From Tritrichomonas musculus (taxonomy: Eukaryota; Parabasalia; Tritrichomonadida; Tritrichomonadidae), in NCBI GenBank assembly GCA_039105265.1, contig JAPFFF010000077.1, forward strand, positions 1-64,000: a stretch of DNA of 64,000 nt. Direction: 5' to 3'. The notes under the pieces are model-generated. The model had not been told where the DNA came from. It did not search any database and saw only the letters and a program-made list of their open reading frames with translations. Positions 26,459 to 40,529 of this stretch are shown here, in pieces; within the stretch, counting starts at the first letter, position 1; the number at the start of each line of letters is the position of its first letter. Both the position numbers and the translations under genes were made by a program.

Positions 26459-28678
26459 AACTGTAGTTCTCGTTGCATCTGATGATTCAACTGCAGTTCT
26501 CGTTGCATCTGATGATTCAACTGCAGTTCTCGTTGAATCTGATGATTCAACTGCAGTTCTCGTTGAATCTGATGATTCAACTGCAGTTCTCGTTGCATCT
26601 GATGATTCAACTGCAGTTCTCGTTGAATCTGATGATTCAACTGTAGTTCTCGTTGAATCTGATGGTTCAACTGCAGTTCTCGTTGAATCTGATGATTCAA
26701 CTGCAGTTCTCGTTGAATCTGATGATTCAACTGCAGTTCTTGTTGCATCTGATGATTCAACTGCAGTTCTCGTTGAATCTGATGATTCAACTGTAGTTCT
26801 CGTTGCATCTGATGATTCAACTGCAGTTCTCGTTGAATCTGATGATTCAACTGTAGTTCTCGTTGCATCTGATGATTCAACTGCAGTTCTCGTTGAATCT
26901 GATGGTTCAACTGCAGTTCTCGTTGCATCTGATGATTCAACTGCAGTTCTCGTTGAATCTGATGATTCAACTGCAGTTCTCGTTGCATCTGATGATTCAA
27001 CTGCAGTTCTCGTTGCATCTGATGATTCAACTGCAGTTCTCGTTGAATCTGATGATTCAACTGCAGTTCTCGTTGCATCTGATGATTCAACTGCAGTTCT
27101 TGTTGAATCTTATTATTAAACTGCAGTTCTCGTTGAATCTGATGATTAAACTGCAGTTCTCGTTGAATCTTATGATTAAACTGCAGTTCTTGTTGAATCT
27201 TATTATTAAACTGCAGTTCTCGTTGCATCTGATGATTCAACTGCAGTTCTCGTTGCATCTGATGATTCAACTGCAGTTCTCGTTGCATCTGATGATTCAA
27301 CTGCAGTTCTCGTTGCATCTGATGATTCAACTGCAGTTGTCGTTGCATCTGATGATTCAACTGCAGTTCTCGTTGAATCTGATGATTCAACTGCAGTTCT
27401 CGTTGCATCTGATGATTCAACTGCAGTTCTCGTTGAATCTGATGATTCAACTGCAGTTGTCGTTGCATCTGATGATTCAACTGCAGTTGTCGTTGCATCT
27501 GATGATTCAACTGCAGTTCTCGTTGAATCTGATGATTCAACTGTAGTTCTCGTTGCATCTGATGATTCAACTGCAGTTCTCGTTGAATCTGATGATTCAA
27601 CTGTAGTTCTCGTTGAATCTGATGATTCAACTGCAGTTCTCGTTGAATCTGATGATTCAACTGTAGTTCTCGTTGAATCTGATGGTTCAACTGCAGTTCT
27701 CGTTGAATCTGATGATTCAACTGCAGTTCTCGTTGAATCTGATGATTCAACTGCAGTTCTTGTTGCATCTGATGATTCAACTGCAGTTCTTGTTTCATCT
27801 GATGATTCAACTGCAGTTCTCGTTGAATCTTATTATTAAACTGCAGTTCTCGTTGCATCTGATGATTCAACTGCAGTTCTCGTTGCATCTGATGATTCAA
27901 CTGCAGTTGTCGTTGCATCTGATGATTCAACTGCAGTTGTCGTTGCATCTGATGATTCAACTGCAGTTCTCGTTGAATCTGATGATTCAACTGTAGTTCT
28001 CGTTGCATCTGATGATTCAACTGCAGTTCTCGTTGAATCTGATGATTCAACTGTAGTTCTCGTTGAATCTGATGATTCAACTGCAGTTCTCGTTGAATCT
28101 GATGATTCAACTGTAGTTCTCGTTGAATCTGATGGTTCAACTGCAGTTCTCGTTGAATCTGATGATTCAACTGCAGTTCTCGTTGAATCTGATGATTCAA
28201 CTGCAGTTCTTGTTGCATCTGATGATTCAACTGCAGTTCTCGTTGAATCTGATGATTCAACTGTAGTTCTCGTTGCATCTGATGATTCAACTGCAGTTCT
28301 CGTTGAATCTGATGATTCAACTGTAGTTCTCGTTGCATCTGATGATTCAACTGCAGTTCTCGTTGAATCTGATGGTTCAACTGCAGTTCTCGTTGAATCT
28401 GATGATTCAACTGCAGTTCTCGTTGCATCTGATGATTCAACTGCAGTTCTCGTTGCATCTGATGATTCAACTGCAGTTGTCGTTGCATCTGATGATTCAA
28501 CTGCAGTTCTCGTTGAATCTGATGATTCAACTGCAGTTCTCGTTGCATCTGATGATTCAACTGCAGTTCTCGTTGCATCTGATGATTCAACTGCAGTTGT
28601 CGTTGCATCTGATGATTCAACTGCAGTTCTCGTTGAATCTGATGGTTCAACTGCAGTTCTCGTTGAATCTGATGATTC

Positions 28679-28708
28679 AACTGCAGTTCTTATTTCATCT
28701 GATGATTC
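28679..28708. repeat. TTATTTCAT marker unit, three copies
   Basis: TTGTTTCAT is changed to TTATTTCAT, read as CAA to TAA on the minus strand. The same unit in the same surroundings occurs at 38669 (offset 9,990) and 54029 (offset a further 15,360). It ties together the blocks near 27.6-28.8, 37.6-38.8 and 53.0-54.2 kb. Confidence 0.9.
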
Positions 28709-30028
28709 AACTGCAGTTCTCGTTGCATCTGATGATTCAACTGCAGTTCTCGTTGAATCTGATGATTCAACTGCAGTTCTCGTTGCATCTGATGATTCAA
28801 CTGCAGTTCTCGTTGCATCTGATGATTCAACTGCAGTTCTCGTTGCATCTGATGATTCAACTGTAGTTCTCGTTGAATCTGATGATTCAACTGCAGTTCT
28901 CGTTGAATCTGATGATTCAACTGTAGTTCTCGTTGAATCTGATGGTTCAACTGCAGTTCTCGTTGAATCTGATGATTCAACTGCAGTTCTCGTTGAATCT
29001 GATGATTCAACTGCAGTTCTTGTTGCATCTGATGATTCAACTGCAGTTCTCGTTGAATCTGATGATTCAACTGTAGTTCTTGTTGCATCTGATGATTCAA
29101 CTGCAGTTCTCGTTGAATCTGATGATTCAACTGCAGTTCTCGTTGCATCTGATGATTCAACTGCAGTTCTCGTTGAATCTGATGGTTCAACTGCAGTTCT
29201 CGTTGCATCTGATGATTCAACTGCAGTTCTCGTTGAATCTGATGATTCAACTGCAGTTCTCGTTGCATCTGATGATTCAACTGCAGTTCTCGTTGCATCT
29301 GATGATTCAACTGCAGTTCTCGTTGCATCTGATGATTCAACTGCAGTTCTCGTTGAATCTGATGATTCAACTGCAGTTCTCGTTGAATCTGATGATTCAA
29401 CTGCAGTTCTCGTTGCATCTGATGATTCAACTGCAGTTCTTGTTGAATCTTATTATTAAACTGCAGTTCTCGTTGAATCTTATGATTAAACTGCAGTTCT
29501 CGTTGAATCTTATGATTAAACTGCAGTTCTTGTTGAATCTTATTATTAAACTGCAGTTCTCGTTGCATCTGATGATTCAACTGCAGTTCTCGTTGCATCT
29601 GATGATTCAACTGCAGTTCTCGTTGCATCTGATGATTCAACTGCAGTTCTCGTTGCATCTGATGATTCAACTGCAGTTCTCGTTGAATCTGATGATTCAA
29701 CTGCAGTTCTTGTTGCATCTGATGATTCAACTGCAGTTCTCGTTGAATCTGATGATTCAACTGCAGTTCTCGTTGCATCTGATGATTCAACTGCAGTTCT
29801 CGTTGAATCTGATGATTCAACTGCAGTTGTCGTTGCATCTGATGATTCAACTGCAGTTGTCGTTGCATCTGATGATTCAACTGCAGTTCTCGTTGAATCT
29901 GATGATTCAACTGTAGTTCTCGTTGCATCTGATGATTCAACTGCAGTTCTCGTTGAATCTGATGATTCAACTGTAGTTCTCGTTGAATCTGATGATTCAA
30001 CTGCAGTTCTCGTTGAATCTGATGATTC

Positions 30029-32399
30029 AACTGTAGTTCTCGTTGAATCTGATGGTTCAACTGCAGTTCTCGTTGAATCTGATGATTCAACTGCAGTTCT
30101 CGTTGAATCTGATGATTCAACTGCAGTTCTTGTTGCATCTGATGATTCAACTGCAGTTCTTGTTTCATCTGATGATTCAACTGCAGTTCTCGTTGAATCT
30201 TATTATTAAACTGCAGTTCTCGTTGCATCTGATGATTCAACTGCAGTTCTCGTTGCATCTGATGATTCAACTGCAGTTGTCGTTGCATCTGATGATTCAA
30301 CTGCAGTTGTCGTTGCATCTGATGATTCAACTGCAGTTCTCGTTGAATCTGATGATTCAACTGCAGTTCTCGTTGAATCTGATGATTCAACTGCAGTTCT
30401 CGTTGAATCTGATGATTCAACTGCAGTTCTCGTTGCATCTGATGATTCAACTGCAGTTCTCGTTGCATCTGATGATTCAACTGCAGTTCTCGTTGAATCT
30501 GATGATTCAACTGCAGTTCTCGTTGCATCTGATGATTCAACTGCAGTTGTCGTTGCATCTGATGATTCAACTGCAGTTCTCGTTGCATCTGATGATTCAA
30601 CTGCAGTTCTCGTTGCATCTGATGATTCAACTGCAGTTCTCGTTGCATCTGATGATTCAACTGCAGTTCTTGTTTCATCTGATGATTCAACTGCAGTTCT
30701 CGTTGCATCTGATGATTCAACTGCAGTTCTCGTTGAATCTGATGATTCAACTGAAGTTCTCGTTGAATCTGATGATTCAACTGCAGTTCTCGTTGCATCT
30801 GATGATTCAACTGCAGTTCTCGTTGAATCTGATGATTCAACTGCAGTTCTCGTTGCATCTGATGATTCAACTGCAGTTCTCGTTGCATCTGATGATTCAA
30901 CTGCAGTTCTCGTTGCATCTGATTATTCAACTGCAGTTCTTGTTTCATCTTATTATTAAACTGCAGTTCTCGTTGAATCTTATTATTAAACTGCAGTTCT
31001 CGTTGAATCTGATGATTCAACTGCAGTTCTCGTTGCATCTGATGATTCAACTGCAGTTCTCGTTGAATCTGATGATTCAACTGCAGTTGTCGTTGAATCT
31101 GATGATTCAACTGCAGTTCTCGTTGCATCTGATTATTCAACTGCAGTTCTTGTTTCATCTTATTATTAAACTGCAGTTCTCGTTGAATCTTATTATTAAA
31201 CTGCAGTTCTCGTTGAATCTGATGATTCAACTGCAGTTCTCGTTGCATCTGATGATTCAACTGCAGTTCTCGTTGAATCTGATGATTCAACTGCAGTTCT
31301 CGTTGAATCTGATGATTCAACTGCAGTTGTCGTTGCATCTGATGATTCAACTGCAGTTCTCGTTGAATCTGATGATTCAACTGCAGTTCTCGTTGCATCT
31401 GATGATTCAACTGCAGTTCTCGTTGCATCTGATGATTCAACTGCAGTTCTCGTTGCATCTGATGATTCAACTGCAGTTCTCGTTGAATCTGATGATTCAA
31501 CTGCAGTTCTCGTTGCATCTGATGATTCAACTGCAGTTCTCGTTGAATCTGATGATTCAACTGCAGTTCTTGTTTCATCTTATTATTAAACTGCAGTTCT
31601 CGCTGCATCTGATGATTCAACTGCAGTTCTCTTTGAATCTGATGATTCAACTGCAGTTCTCGTTGAATCTGATGATTCAACTGCAGTTCTTGTTTCATCT
31701 TATTATTAAACTGCAGTTCTCGCTGCATCTGATGATTCAACTGCAGTTCTCGTTGCATCTGATGATTCAACTGCAGTTCTCGTTGCATCTGATGATTCAA
31801 CTACAGTTCTCGTTGCATCTGATGATTCAACTGCAGTTCTTGTTTCATCTTATTATTAAACTGCAGTTCTCGCTGCATCTGATGATTCAACTGCAGTTCT
31901 CGTTGCATCTGATGATTCAACTGCAGTTCTCGTTGCATCTGATGATTCAACTGCAGTTCTCGTTGCATCTTATTATTAAACTGCAGTTCTCGTTGCATCT
32001 GATGATTCAACTGCAGTTCTCGTTGCATCTGATGATTCAACTGCAGTTCTCGTTGAATCTGATGGTTCAACTGCAGTTCTCGTTGAATCTGATGATTCAA
32101 CTGCAGTTCTCGTTGCATCTGATGATTCAACTGCAGTTCTCGTTGAATCTGATGATTCAACTGCAGTTCTCGTTGCATCTGATGATTCAACTGCAGTTCT
32201 CGTTGCATCTGATGATTCAACTGCAGTTCTCGTTGAATCTGATGGTTCAACTGCAGTTGTCGTTGAATCTGATGATTCAACTGCAGTTCTCGTTGCATCT
32301 GATGATTCAACTGCAGTTCTCGTTGAATCTGATGATTCAACTGCAGTTCTCGTTGCATCTGATGATTCAACTGCAGTTCTCGTTGAATCTGATGATTCA
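30029..32399. repeat. ~2.3-kb block recurring six times (type copy)
   Basis: The block opens with a CTGTAG/GGTTC unit, two GAAT units, CTTGTTGCAT, CTTGTTTCAT and a TTATTATTA unit. Later it holds a single CTGAAG unit and two triplets of GATTATTC, CTTGTTTCAT-TTATTATTA and GAAT-TTATTATTA units. Related blocks open at 4680, 16949, 22349, 41909 and 57749. Shorter pieces of its beginning occur at 27659, 37649, 49739, 53009 and 62489, and a variant with a short inserted duplication at 9960. Copies differ by whole units, and those at 4680 and 16949 carry extra CTGAAG stretches. Confidence 0.78.
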
Positions 32400-33208
32400 A
32401 CTGTAGTTCTCGTTGCATCTGATGATTCAACTGCAGTTCTCGTTGCATCTGATGATTCAACTGCAGTTCTCGTTGAATCTGATGATTCAACTGCAGTTCT
32501 CGTTGCATCTGATGATTCAACTGCAGTTCTCGTTGCATCTGATGATTCAACTGCAGTTCTCGTTGCATCTGATGATTCAACTGCAGTTCTTGTTGCATCT
32601 TATTATTAAACTGCAGTTCTCGTTGCATCTGATGATTCAACTGCAGTTCTCGTTGCATCTGATGATTCAACTGCAGTTCTCGTTGAATCTGATGGTTCAA
32701 CTGCAGTTCTCGTTGAATCTGATGGTTCAACTGCAGTTCTCGTTGAATCTGATGATTCAACTGTAGTTCTCGTTGCATCTGATGATTCAACTGCAGTTCT
32801 CGTTGCATCTGATGATTCAACTGCAGTTCTCGTTGCATCTGATGATTCAACTGCAGTTCTCGTTGAATCTGATGATTCAACTGCAGTTCTCGTTGCATCT
32901 GATGATTCAACTGCAGTTCTCGTTGAATCTGATGATTCAACTGCAGTTCTCGCTGTATCTGATGATTCAACTGCAGTTCTCGTTGCATCTGATGATTCAA
33001 CTGCAGTTCTCGTTGCATCTGATGATTCAACTGCAGTTCTTGTTGCATCTTATTATTAAACTGCAGTTCTCGTTGCATCTGATGATTCAACTGCAGTTCT
33101 CGTTGCATCTGATGATTCAACTGCAGTTCTCGTTGAATCTGATGGTTCAACTGCAGTTCTCGTTGAATCTGATGGTTCAACTGCAGTTCTCGTTGAATCT
33201 GATGATTC

Positions 33209-35428
33209 AACTGTAGTTCTCGTTGCATCTGATGATTCAACTGCAGTTCTCGTTGCATCTGATGATTCAACTGCAGTTCTCGTTGAATCTGATGATTCAA
33301 CTGCAGTTCTCGTTGAATCTGATGATTCAACTGCAGTTCTCGTTGCATCTGATGATTCAACTGCAGTTCTCGTTGCATCTGATGATTCAACTGCAGTTGT
33401 CGTTGCATCTGATGATTCAACTGCAGTTCTTGTTTCATCTTATTATTAAACTGCAGTTCTCGTTGCATCTGATGATTCAACTGCAGTTCTCGTTGCATCT
33501 GATGATTCAACTGCAGTTGTCGTTGCATCTGATGATTCAACTGCAGTTCTCGTTGCATCTGATGATTCAACTGCAGTTCTCGTTGCATCTGATGATTCAA
33601 CTGCAGTTCTTGTTTCATCTTATTATTAAACTGCAGTTCTCGTTGAATCTGATGATTCAACTGCAGTTCTCGTTGCATCTGATGATTCAACTGCAGTTCT
33701 CGTTGAATCTGATGATTCAACTGCAGTTGTCGTTGCATCTGATGATTCAACTGCAGTTGTCGTTGCATCTGATGATTCAACTGCAGTTCTCGTTGAATCT
33801 GATGATTCAACTGTAGTTCTCGTTGCATCTGATGATTCAACTGCAGTTCTCGTTGAATCTGATGATTCAACTGTAGTTCTCGTTGAATCTGATGATTCAA
33901 CTGCAGTTCTCGTTGAATCTGATGATTCAACTGTAGTTCTCGTTGAATCTGATGGTTCAACTGCAGTTCTCGTTGAATCTGATGATTCAACTGCAGTTCT
34001 CGTTGAATCTGATGATTCAACTGCAGTTCTTGTTGCATCTGATGATTCAACTGCAGTTCTCGTTGAATCTGATGATTCAACTGTAGTTCTCGTTGCATCT
34101 GATGATTCAACTGCAGTTCTCGTTGAATCTGATGATTCAACTGTAGTTCTCGTTGCATCTGATGATTCAACTGCAGTTCTCGTTGAATCTGATGGTTCAA
34201 CTGCAGTTCTCGTTGCATCTGATGATTCAACTGCAGTTCTCGTTGAATCTGATGATTCAACTGCAGTTCTCGTTGCATCTGATGATTCAACTGCAGTTCT
34301 CGTTGCATCTGATGATTCAACTGCAGTTCTCGTTGAATCTGATGATTCAACTGCAGTTCTCGTTGCATCTGATGATTCAACTGCAGTTCTTGTTGAATCT
34401 TATTATTAAACTGCAGTTCTCGTTGAATCTGATGATTAAACTGCAGTTCTCGTTGAATCTTATGATTAAACTGCAGTTCTTGTTGAATCTTATTATTAAA
34501 CTGCAGTTCTCGTTGCATCTGATGATTCAACTGCAGTTCTCGTTGCATCTGATGATTCAACTGCAGTTCTCGTTGAATCTGATGGTTCAACTGCAGTTCT
34601 CGTTGAATCTGATGGTTCAACTGCAGTTCTCGTTGAATCTGATGATTCAACTGTAGTTCTCGTTGCATCTGATGATTCAACTGCAGTTCTCGTTGCATCT
34701 GATGATTCAACTGCAGTTCTCGTTGAATCTGATGATTCAACTGCAGTTCTCGTTGAATCTGATGATTCAACTGCAGTTCTCGTTGCATCTGATGATTCAA
34801 CTGCAGTTCTCGTTGCATCTGATGATTCAACTGCAGTTGTCGTTGCATCTGATGATTCAACTGCAGTTCTTGTTTCATCTTATTATTAAACTGCAGTTCT
34901 CGTTGCATCTGATGATTCAACTGCAGTTCTCGTTGCATCTGATGATTCAACTGCAGTTGTCGTTGCATCTGATGATTCAACTGCAGTTCTCGTTGCATCT
35001 GATGATTCAACTGCAGTTCTCGTTGCATCTGATGATTCAACTGCAGTTCTTGTTTCATCTTATTATTAAACTGCAGTTCTCGTTGAATCTGATGATTCAA
35101 CTGCAGTTCTCGTTGCATCTGATGATTCAACTGCAGTTCTCGTTGAATCTGATGATTCAACTGCAGTTGTCGTTGCATCTGATGATTCAACTGCAGTTGT
35201 CGTTGCATCTGATGATTCAACTGCAGTTCTCGTTGAATCTGATGATTCAACTGTAGTTCTTGTTGAATCTTATTATTAAACTGCAGTTCTCGTTGCATCT
35301 GATGATTCAACTGCAGTTCTCGTTGCATCTGATGATTCAACTGCAGTTCTCGTTGAATCTGATGGTTCAACTGCAGTTCTCGTTGAATCTGATGGTTCAA
35401 CTGCAGTTCTCGTTGAATCTGATGATTC
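33209..35428. repeat. 1,440-bp repeat followed by a shortened copy
   Basis: A complete copy (33209-34648) is followed by a second from 34649 that breaks at 35249. The unit 35249-35278 starts CTGTAG, as expected at that point, but continues CTTGTTGAAT with a TTATTATTA end, which belongs to the last unit of the cassette much further on. The following units continue the cassette's usual downstream series. It is therefore a chimeric unit made by an in-register exchange that removed about 660 bp. A third copy starts at 35429. Confidence 0.8.
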
Positions 35429-36598
35429 AACTGTAGTTCTCGTTGCATCTGATGATTCAACTGCAGTTCTCGTTGCATCTGATGATTCAACTGCAGTTCT
35501 CGTTGAATCTGATGATTCAACTGCAGTTCTCGTTGAATCTGATGATTCAACTGCAGTTCTCGTTGCATCTGATGATTCAACTGCAGTTCTCGTTGCATCT
35601 GATGATTCAACTGCAGTTGTCGTTGCATCTGATGATTCAACTGCAGTTCTTGTTTCATCTTATTATTAAACTGCAGTTCTCGTTGCATCTGATGATTCAA
35701 CTGCAGTTCTCGTTGCATCTGATGATTCAACTGCAGTTGTCGTTGCATCTGATGATTCAACTGCAGTTCTCGTTGCATCTGATGATTCAACTGCAGTTCT
35801 CGTTGCATCTGATGATTCAACTGCAGTTCTTGTTTCATCTTATTATTAAACTGCAGTTCTCGTTGAATCTGATGATTCAACTGCAGTTGTCGTTGCATCT
35901 GATGATTCAACTGCAGTTGTCGTTGCATCTGATGATTCAACTGCAGTTCTCGTTGAATCTGATGATTCAACTGTAGTTCTCGTTGCATCTGATGATTCAA
36001 CTGCAGTTCTCGTTGAATCTGATGATTCAACTGTAGTTCTCGTTGAATCTGATGATTCAACTGCAGTTCTCGTTGAATCTGATGATTCAACTGTAGTTCT
36101 CGTTGAATCTGATGGTTCAACTGCAGTTCTCGTTGAATCTGATGATTCAACTGCAGTTCTCGTTGAATCTGATGATTCAACTGCAGTTCTTGTTGCATCT
36201 GATGATTCAACTGCAGTTCTCGTTGAATCTGATGATTCAACTGTAGTTCTCGTTGCATCTGATGATTCAACTGCAGTTCTCGTTGAATCTGATGGTTCAA
36301 CTGCAGTTCTCGTTGCATCTGATGATTCAACTGCAGTTCTCGTTGAATCTGATGATTCAACTGCAGTTCTCGTTGCATCTGATGATTCAACTGCAGTTCT
36401 CGTTGCATCTGATGATTCAACTGCAGTTCTCGTTGAATCTGATGATTCAACTGCAGTTCTCGTTGCATCTGATGATTCAACTGCAGTTCTCGTTGCATCT
36501 GATGATTCAACTGCAGTTCTCGTTGAATCTGATGATTCAACTGCAGTTCTCGTTGAATCTGATGATTCAACTGCAGTTCTCGTTGCATCTGATGATTC

Positions 36599-36748
36599 AA
36601 CTGCAGTTCTTGTTGAATCTTATTATTAAACTGCAGTTCTTGTTGAATCTTATTATTAAACTGCAGTTCTCGTTGAATCTGATGATTAAACTGCAGTTCT
36701 CGTTGAATCTTATGATTAAACTGCAGTTCTTGTTGAATCTTATTATTA
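36599..36748. repeat. Five-unit form of the AT-rich cassette
   Basis: The first unit (CTTGTTGAAT with TTATTATTA end) is present twice in a row, at 36599 and 36629, followed by the usual three. This is a single-unit duplication of the four-unit cassette and the only such case noticed. Confidence 0.8.
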
Positions 36749-37258
36749 AACTGCAGTTCTCGTTGCATCTGATGATTCAACTGCAGTTCTCGTTGCATCT
36801 GATGATTCAACTGCAGTTCTCGTTGCATCTGATGATTCAACTGCAGTTCTCGTTGCATCTGATGATTCAACTGCAGTTGTCGTTGCATCTGATGATTCAA
36901 CTGCAGTTCTCGTTGAATCTGATGATTCAACTGCAGTTGTCGTTGCATCTGATGATTCAACTGCAGTTGTCGTTGCATCTGATGATTCAACTGCAGTTGT
37001 CGTTGCATCTGATGATTCAACTGCAGTTGTCGTTGCATCTGATGATTCAACTGCAGTTCTCGTTGAATCTGATGATTCAACTGCAGTTGTCGTTGCATCT
37101 GATGATTCAACTGCAGTTCTCGTTGCATCTGATGATTCAACTGCAGTTCTCGTTGAATCTGATGATTCAACTGTAGTTCTCGTTGAATCTGATGATTCAA
37201 CTGCAGTTCTCGTTGAATCTGATGATTCAACTGTAGTTCTCGTTGAATCTGATGGTTC

Positions 37259-39636
37259 AACTGCAGTTCTCGTTGCATCTGATGATTCAACTGCAGTTCT
37301 CGTTGAATCTGATGATTCAACTGCAGTTCTTGTTGCATCTGATGATTCAACTGCAGTTCTCGTTGAATCTGATGATTCAACTGCAGTTCTCGTTGCATCT
37401 GATGATTCAACTGCAGTTCTCGTTGAATCTGATGATTCAACTGCAGTTGTCGTTGCATCTGATGATTCAACTGCAGTTGTCGTTGCATCTGATGATTCAA
37501 CTGCAGTTCTCGTTGAATCTGATGATTCAACTGTAGTTCTCGTTGCATCTGATGATTCAACTGCAGTTCTCGTTGAATCTGATGATTCAACTGTAGTTCT
37601 CGTTGAATCTGATGATTCAACTGCAGTTCTCGTTGAATCTGATGATTCAACTGTAGTTCTCGTTGAATCTGATGGTTCAACTGCAGTTCTCGTTGAATCT
37701 GATGATTCAACTGCAGTTCTCGTTGAATCTGATGATTCAACTGCAGTTCTTGTTGCATCTGATGATTCAACTGCAGTTCTTGTTTCATCTGATGATTCAA
37801 CTGCAGTTCTCGTTGAATCTTATTATTAAACTGCAGTTCTCGTTGCATCTGATGATTCAACTGCAGTTCTCGTTGCATCTGATGATTCAACTGCAGTTCT
37901 CGTTGCATCTGATGATTCAACTGCAGTTGTCGTTGCATCTGATGATTCAACTGCAGTTCTCGTTGAATCTGATGATTCAACTGTAGTTCTCGTTGCATCT
38001 GATGATTCAACTGCAGTTCTCGTTGAATCTGATGATTCAACTGTAGTTCTCGTTGAATCTGATGATTCAACTGCAGTTCTCGTTGAATCTGATGATTCAA
38101 CTGTAGTTCTCGTTGAATCTGATGGTTCAACTGCAGTTCTCGTTGAATCTGATGATTCAACTGCAGTTCTCGTTGAATCTGATGATTCAACTGCAGTTCT
38201 TGTTGCATCTGATGATTCAACTGCAGTTCTCGTTGAATCTGATGATTCAACTGTAGTTCTCGTTGCATCTGATGATTCAACTGCAGTTCTCGTTGAATCT
38301 GATGATTCAACTGTAGTTCTCGTTGCATCTGATGATTCAACTGCAGTTCTCGTTGAATCTGATGGTTCAACTGCAGTTCTCGTTGAATCTGATGATTCAA
38401 CTGCAGTTCTCGTTGCATCTGATGATTCAACTGCAGTTCTCGTTGCATCTGATGATTCAACTGCAGTTGTCGTTGCATCTGATGATTCAACTGCAGTTCT
38501 CGTTGAATCTGATGATTCAACTGCAGTTCTCGTTGCATCTGATGATTCAACTGCAGTTCTCGTTGCATCTGATGATTCAACTGCAGTTGTCGTTGCATCT
38601 GATGATTCAACTGCAGTTCTCGTTGAATCTGATGGTTCAACTGCAGTTCTCGTTGAATCTGATGATTCAACTGCAGTTCTTATTTCATCTGATGATTCAA
38701 CTGCAGTTCTCGTTGCATCTGATGATTCAACTGCAGTTCTCGTTGAATCTGATGATTCAACTGCAGTTCTCGTTGCATCTGATGATTCAACTGCAGTTCT
38801 CGTTGCATCTGATGATTCAACTGCAGTTCTCGTTGAATCTGATGATTCAACTGCAGTTCTTGTTTCATCTTATTATTAAACTTCAGTTCTCGTTGAATCT
38901 GATGATTCAACTGCAGTTCTCGTTGCATCTGATGATTCAACTGCAGTTCTCGTTGCATCTGATGATTCAACTGCAGTTCTCGTTGCATCTGATGATTCAA
39001 CTGCAGTTCTCGTTGCATCTGATGATTCAACTGTAGTTCTCGTTGCATCTGATGATTCAACTGCAGTTCTCGTTGAATCTGATGATTCAACTGTAGTTCT
39101 CGTTGCATCTGATGATTCAACTGCAGTTCTCGTTGAATCTGATGGTTCAACTGCAGTTCTCGTTGCATCTGATGATTCAACTGCAGTTCTCGTTGAATCT
39201 GATGATTCAACTGCAGTTCTCGTTGCATCTGATGATTCAACTGCAGTTCTCGTTGAATCTGATGATTCAACTGCAGTTCTCGTTGAATCTGATGATTCAA
39301 CTGCAGTTCTCGTTGAATCTGATGATTCAACTGCAGTTCTCGCTGCATCTGATGATTCAACTGCAGTTCTCGTTGCATCTGATGATTCAACTGCAGTTCT
39401 CGCTGCATCTGATGATTCAACTGCAGTTCTCGTTGCATCTGATGATTCAACTGCAGTTCTCGTTGCATCTGATGATTCAACTGCAGTTCTTGTTGCATCT
39501 GATGGTTCAACTGCAGTTGTCGTTGAATCTGATGATTCAACTGCAGTTCTCGCTGCATCTGATGATTCAACTGCAGTTCTCGTTGCATCTGATGATTCAA
39601 CTGCAGTTCTCGTTGCATCTGATGATTCAACTACAG
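37259..39636. repeat. ~2.4-kb duplicated block, first copy
   Basis: Unit order matches 52619-54996 at a constant offset of 15,360 bp (512 units). I noticed one point difference: CTCG at 37889 against GTCG at 53249. Shared rare markers are the TTATTTCAT unit (38669/54029) and a CTTCAG unit (38879/54239), which are strong evidence of common descent. The copies part inside the CTACAG unit at 39629/54989. Confidence 0.88.
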
Positions 39637-40529
39637 TTGTCGTTGAATCTGATGATTCAACTGCAGTTCTTGTTGCATCTGATGGTTCAACTGCAGTTGT
39701 CGTTGAATCTGATGATTCAACTGCAGTTCTCGTTGCATCTGATGGTTCAACTGCAGTTCTCGTTGCATCTGATGATTCAACTGCAGTTCTCGTTGCATCT
39801 GATGATTCAACTACAGTTGTCGTTGCATCTGATGATTCAACTGCAGTTCTCGTTGCATCTGATGATTCAACTACAGTTCTCGTTGAATCTGATGATTCAA
39901 CTGCAGTTCTCGTTGCATCTGATGATTCAACTGCAGTTCTCGCTGCATCTGATGATTCAACTACAGTTGTCGTTGAATCTGATGATTCAACTGCAGTTCT
40001 CGCTGCATCTGATGATTCAACTGCAGTTCTCGTTGCATCTGATGATTCAACTGCAGTTCTCGTTGCATCTGATGATTCAACTGCAGTTCTCGTTGCATCT
40101 GATGGTTCAACTGCAGTTGTCGTTGAATCTGATGATTCAACTGCAGTTCTCGCTGCATCTGATGATTCAACTGCAGTTCTCGCTGCATCTGATGATTCAA
40201 CTGCAGTTCTCGTTGCATCTGATGATTCAACTGCAGTTCTCGTTGCATCTGATGATTCAACTGCAGTTCTTGTTGCATCTGATGGTTCAACTGCAGTTGT
40301 CGTTGAATCTGATGATTCAACTGCAGTTCTCGCTGCATCTGATGATTCAACTGCAGTTCTCGTTGCATCTGATGATTCAACTGCAGTTCTTGTTGCATCT
40401 GATGGTTCAACTGCAGTTGTCGTTGAATCTGATGATTCAACTGCAGTTCTCGCTGCATCTGATGATTCAACTGCAGTTCTCGTTGCATCTGATGATTCAA
40501 CTGCAGTTCTCGTTGCATCTGATGATTCA
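39329..40529. repeat. Locally amplified subfamily with GGTTC plus GTCGTTGAAT units
   Basis: This stretch is built from short cycles: a TTGTTGCAT or TCGTTGCAT unit ending GGTTC, then GTCGTTGAAT, then CTCGCTGCAT, then one to three CTCGTTGCAT units. The pair starts at 39479, 39659, 40079, 40259 and 40379; single examples occur at 54839 and 63659. It holds four CTACAG units within 360 bp (39629, 39809, 39869, 39959). It contains no AT-rich unit and no CTGTAG, unlike nearly all the rest of the window. Variable cycle length points to recent local slippage or unequal exchange. Confidence 0.8.

Noticed and set aside
19081-28680. Calling the 3,199-codon minus-strand open frame a gene
   Set aside because: It is the longest stretch between copied stop variants, with no distinct start, promoter or non-repeat sequence. 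It is described as a possible coding frame or relic only.
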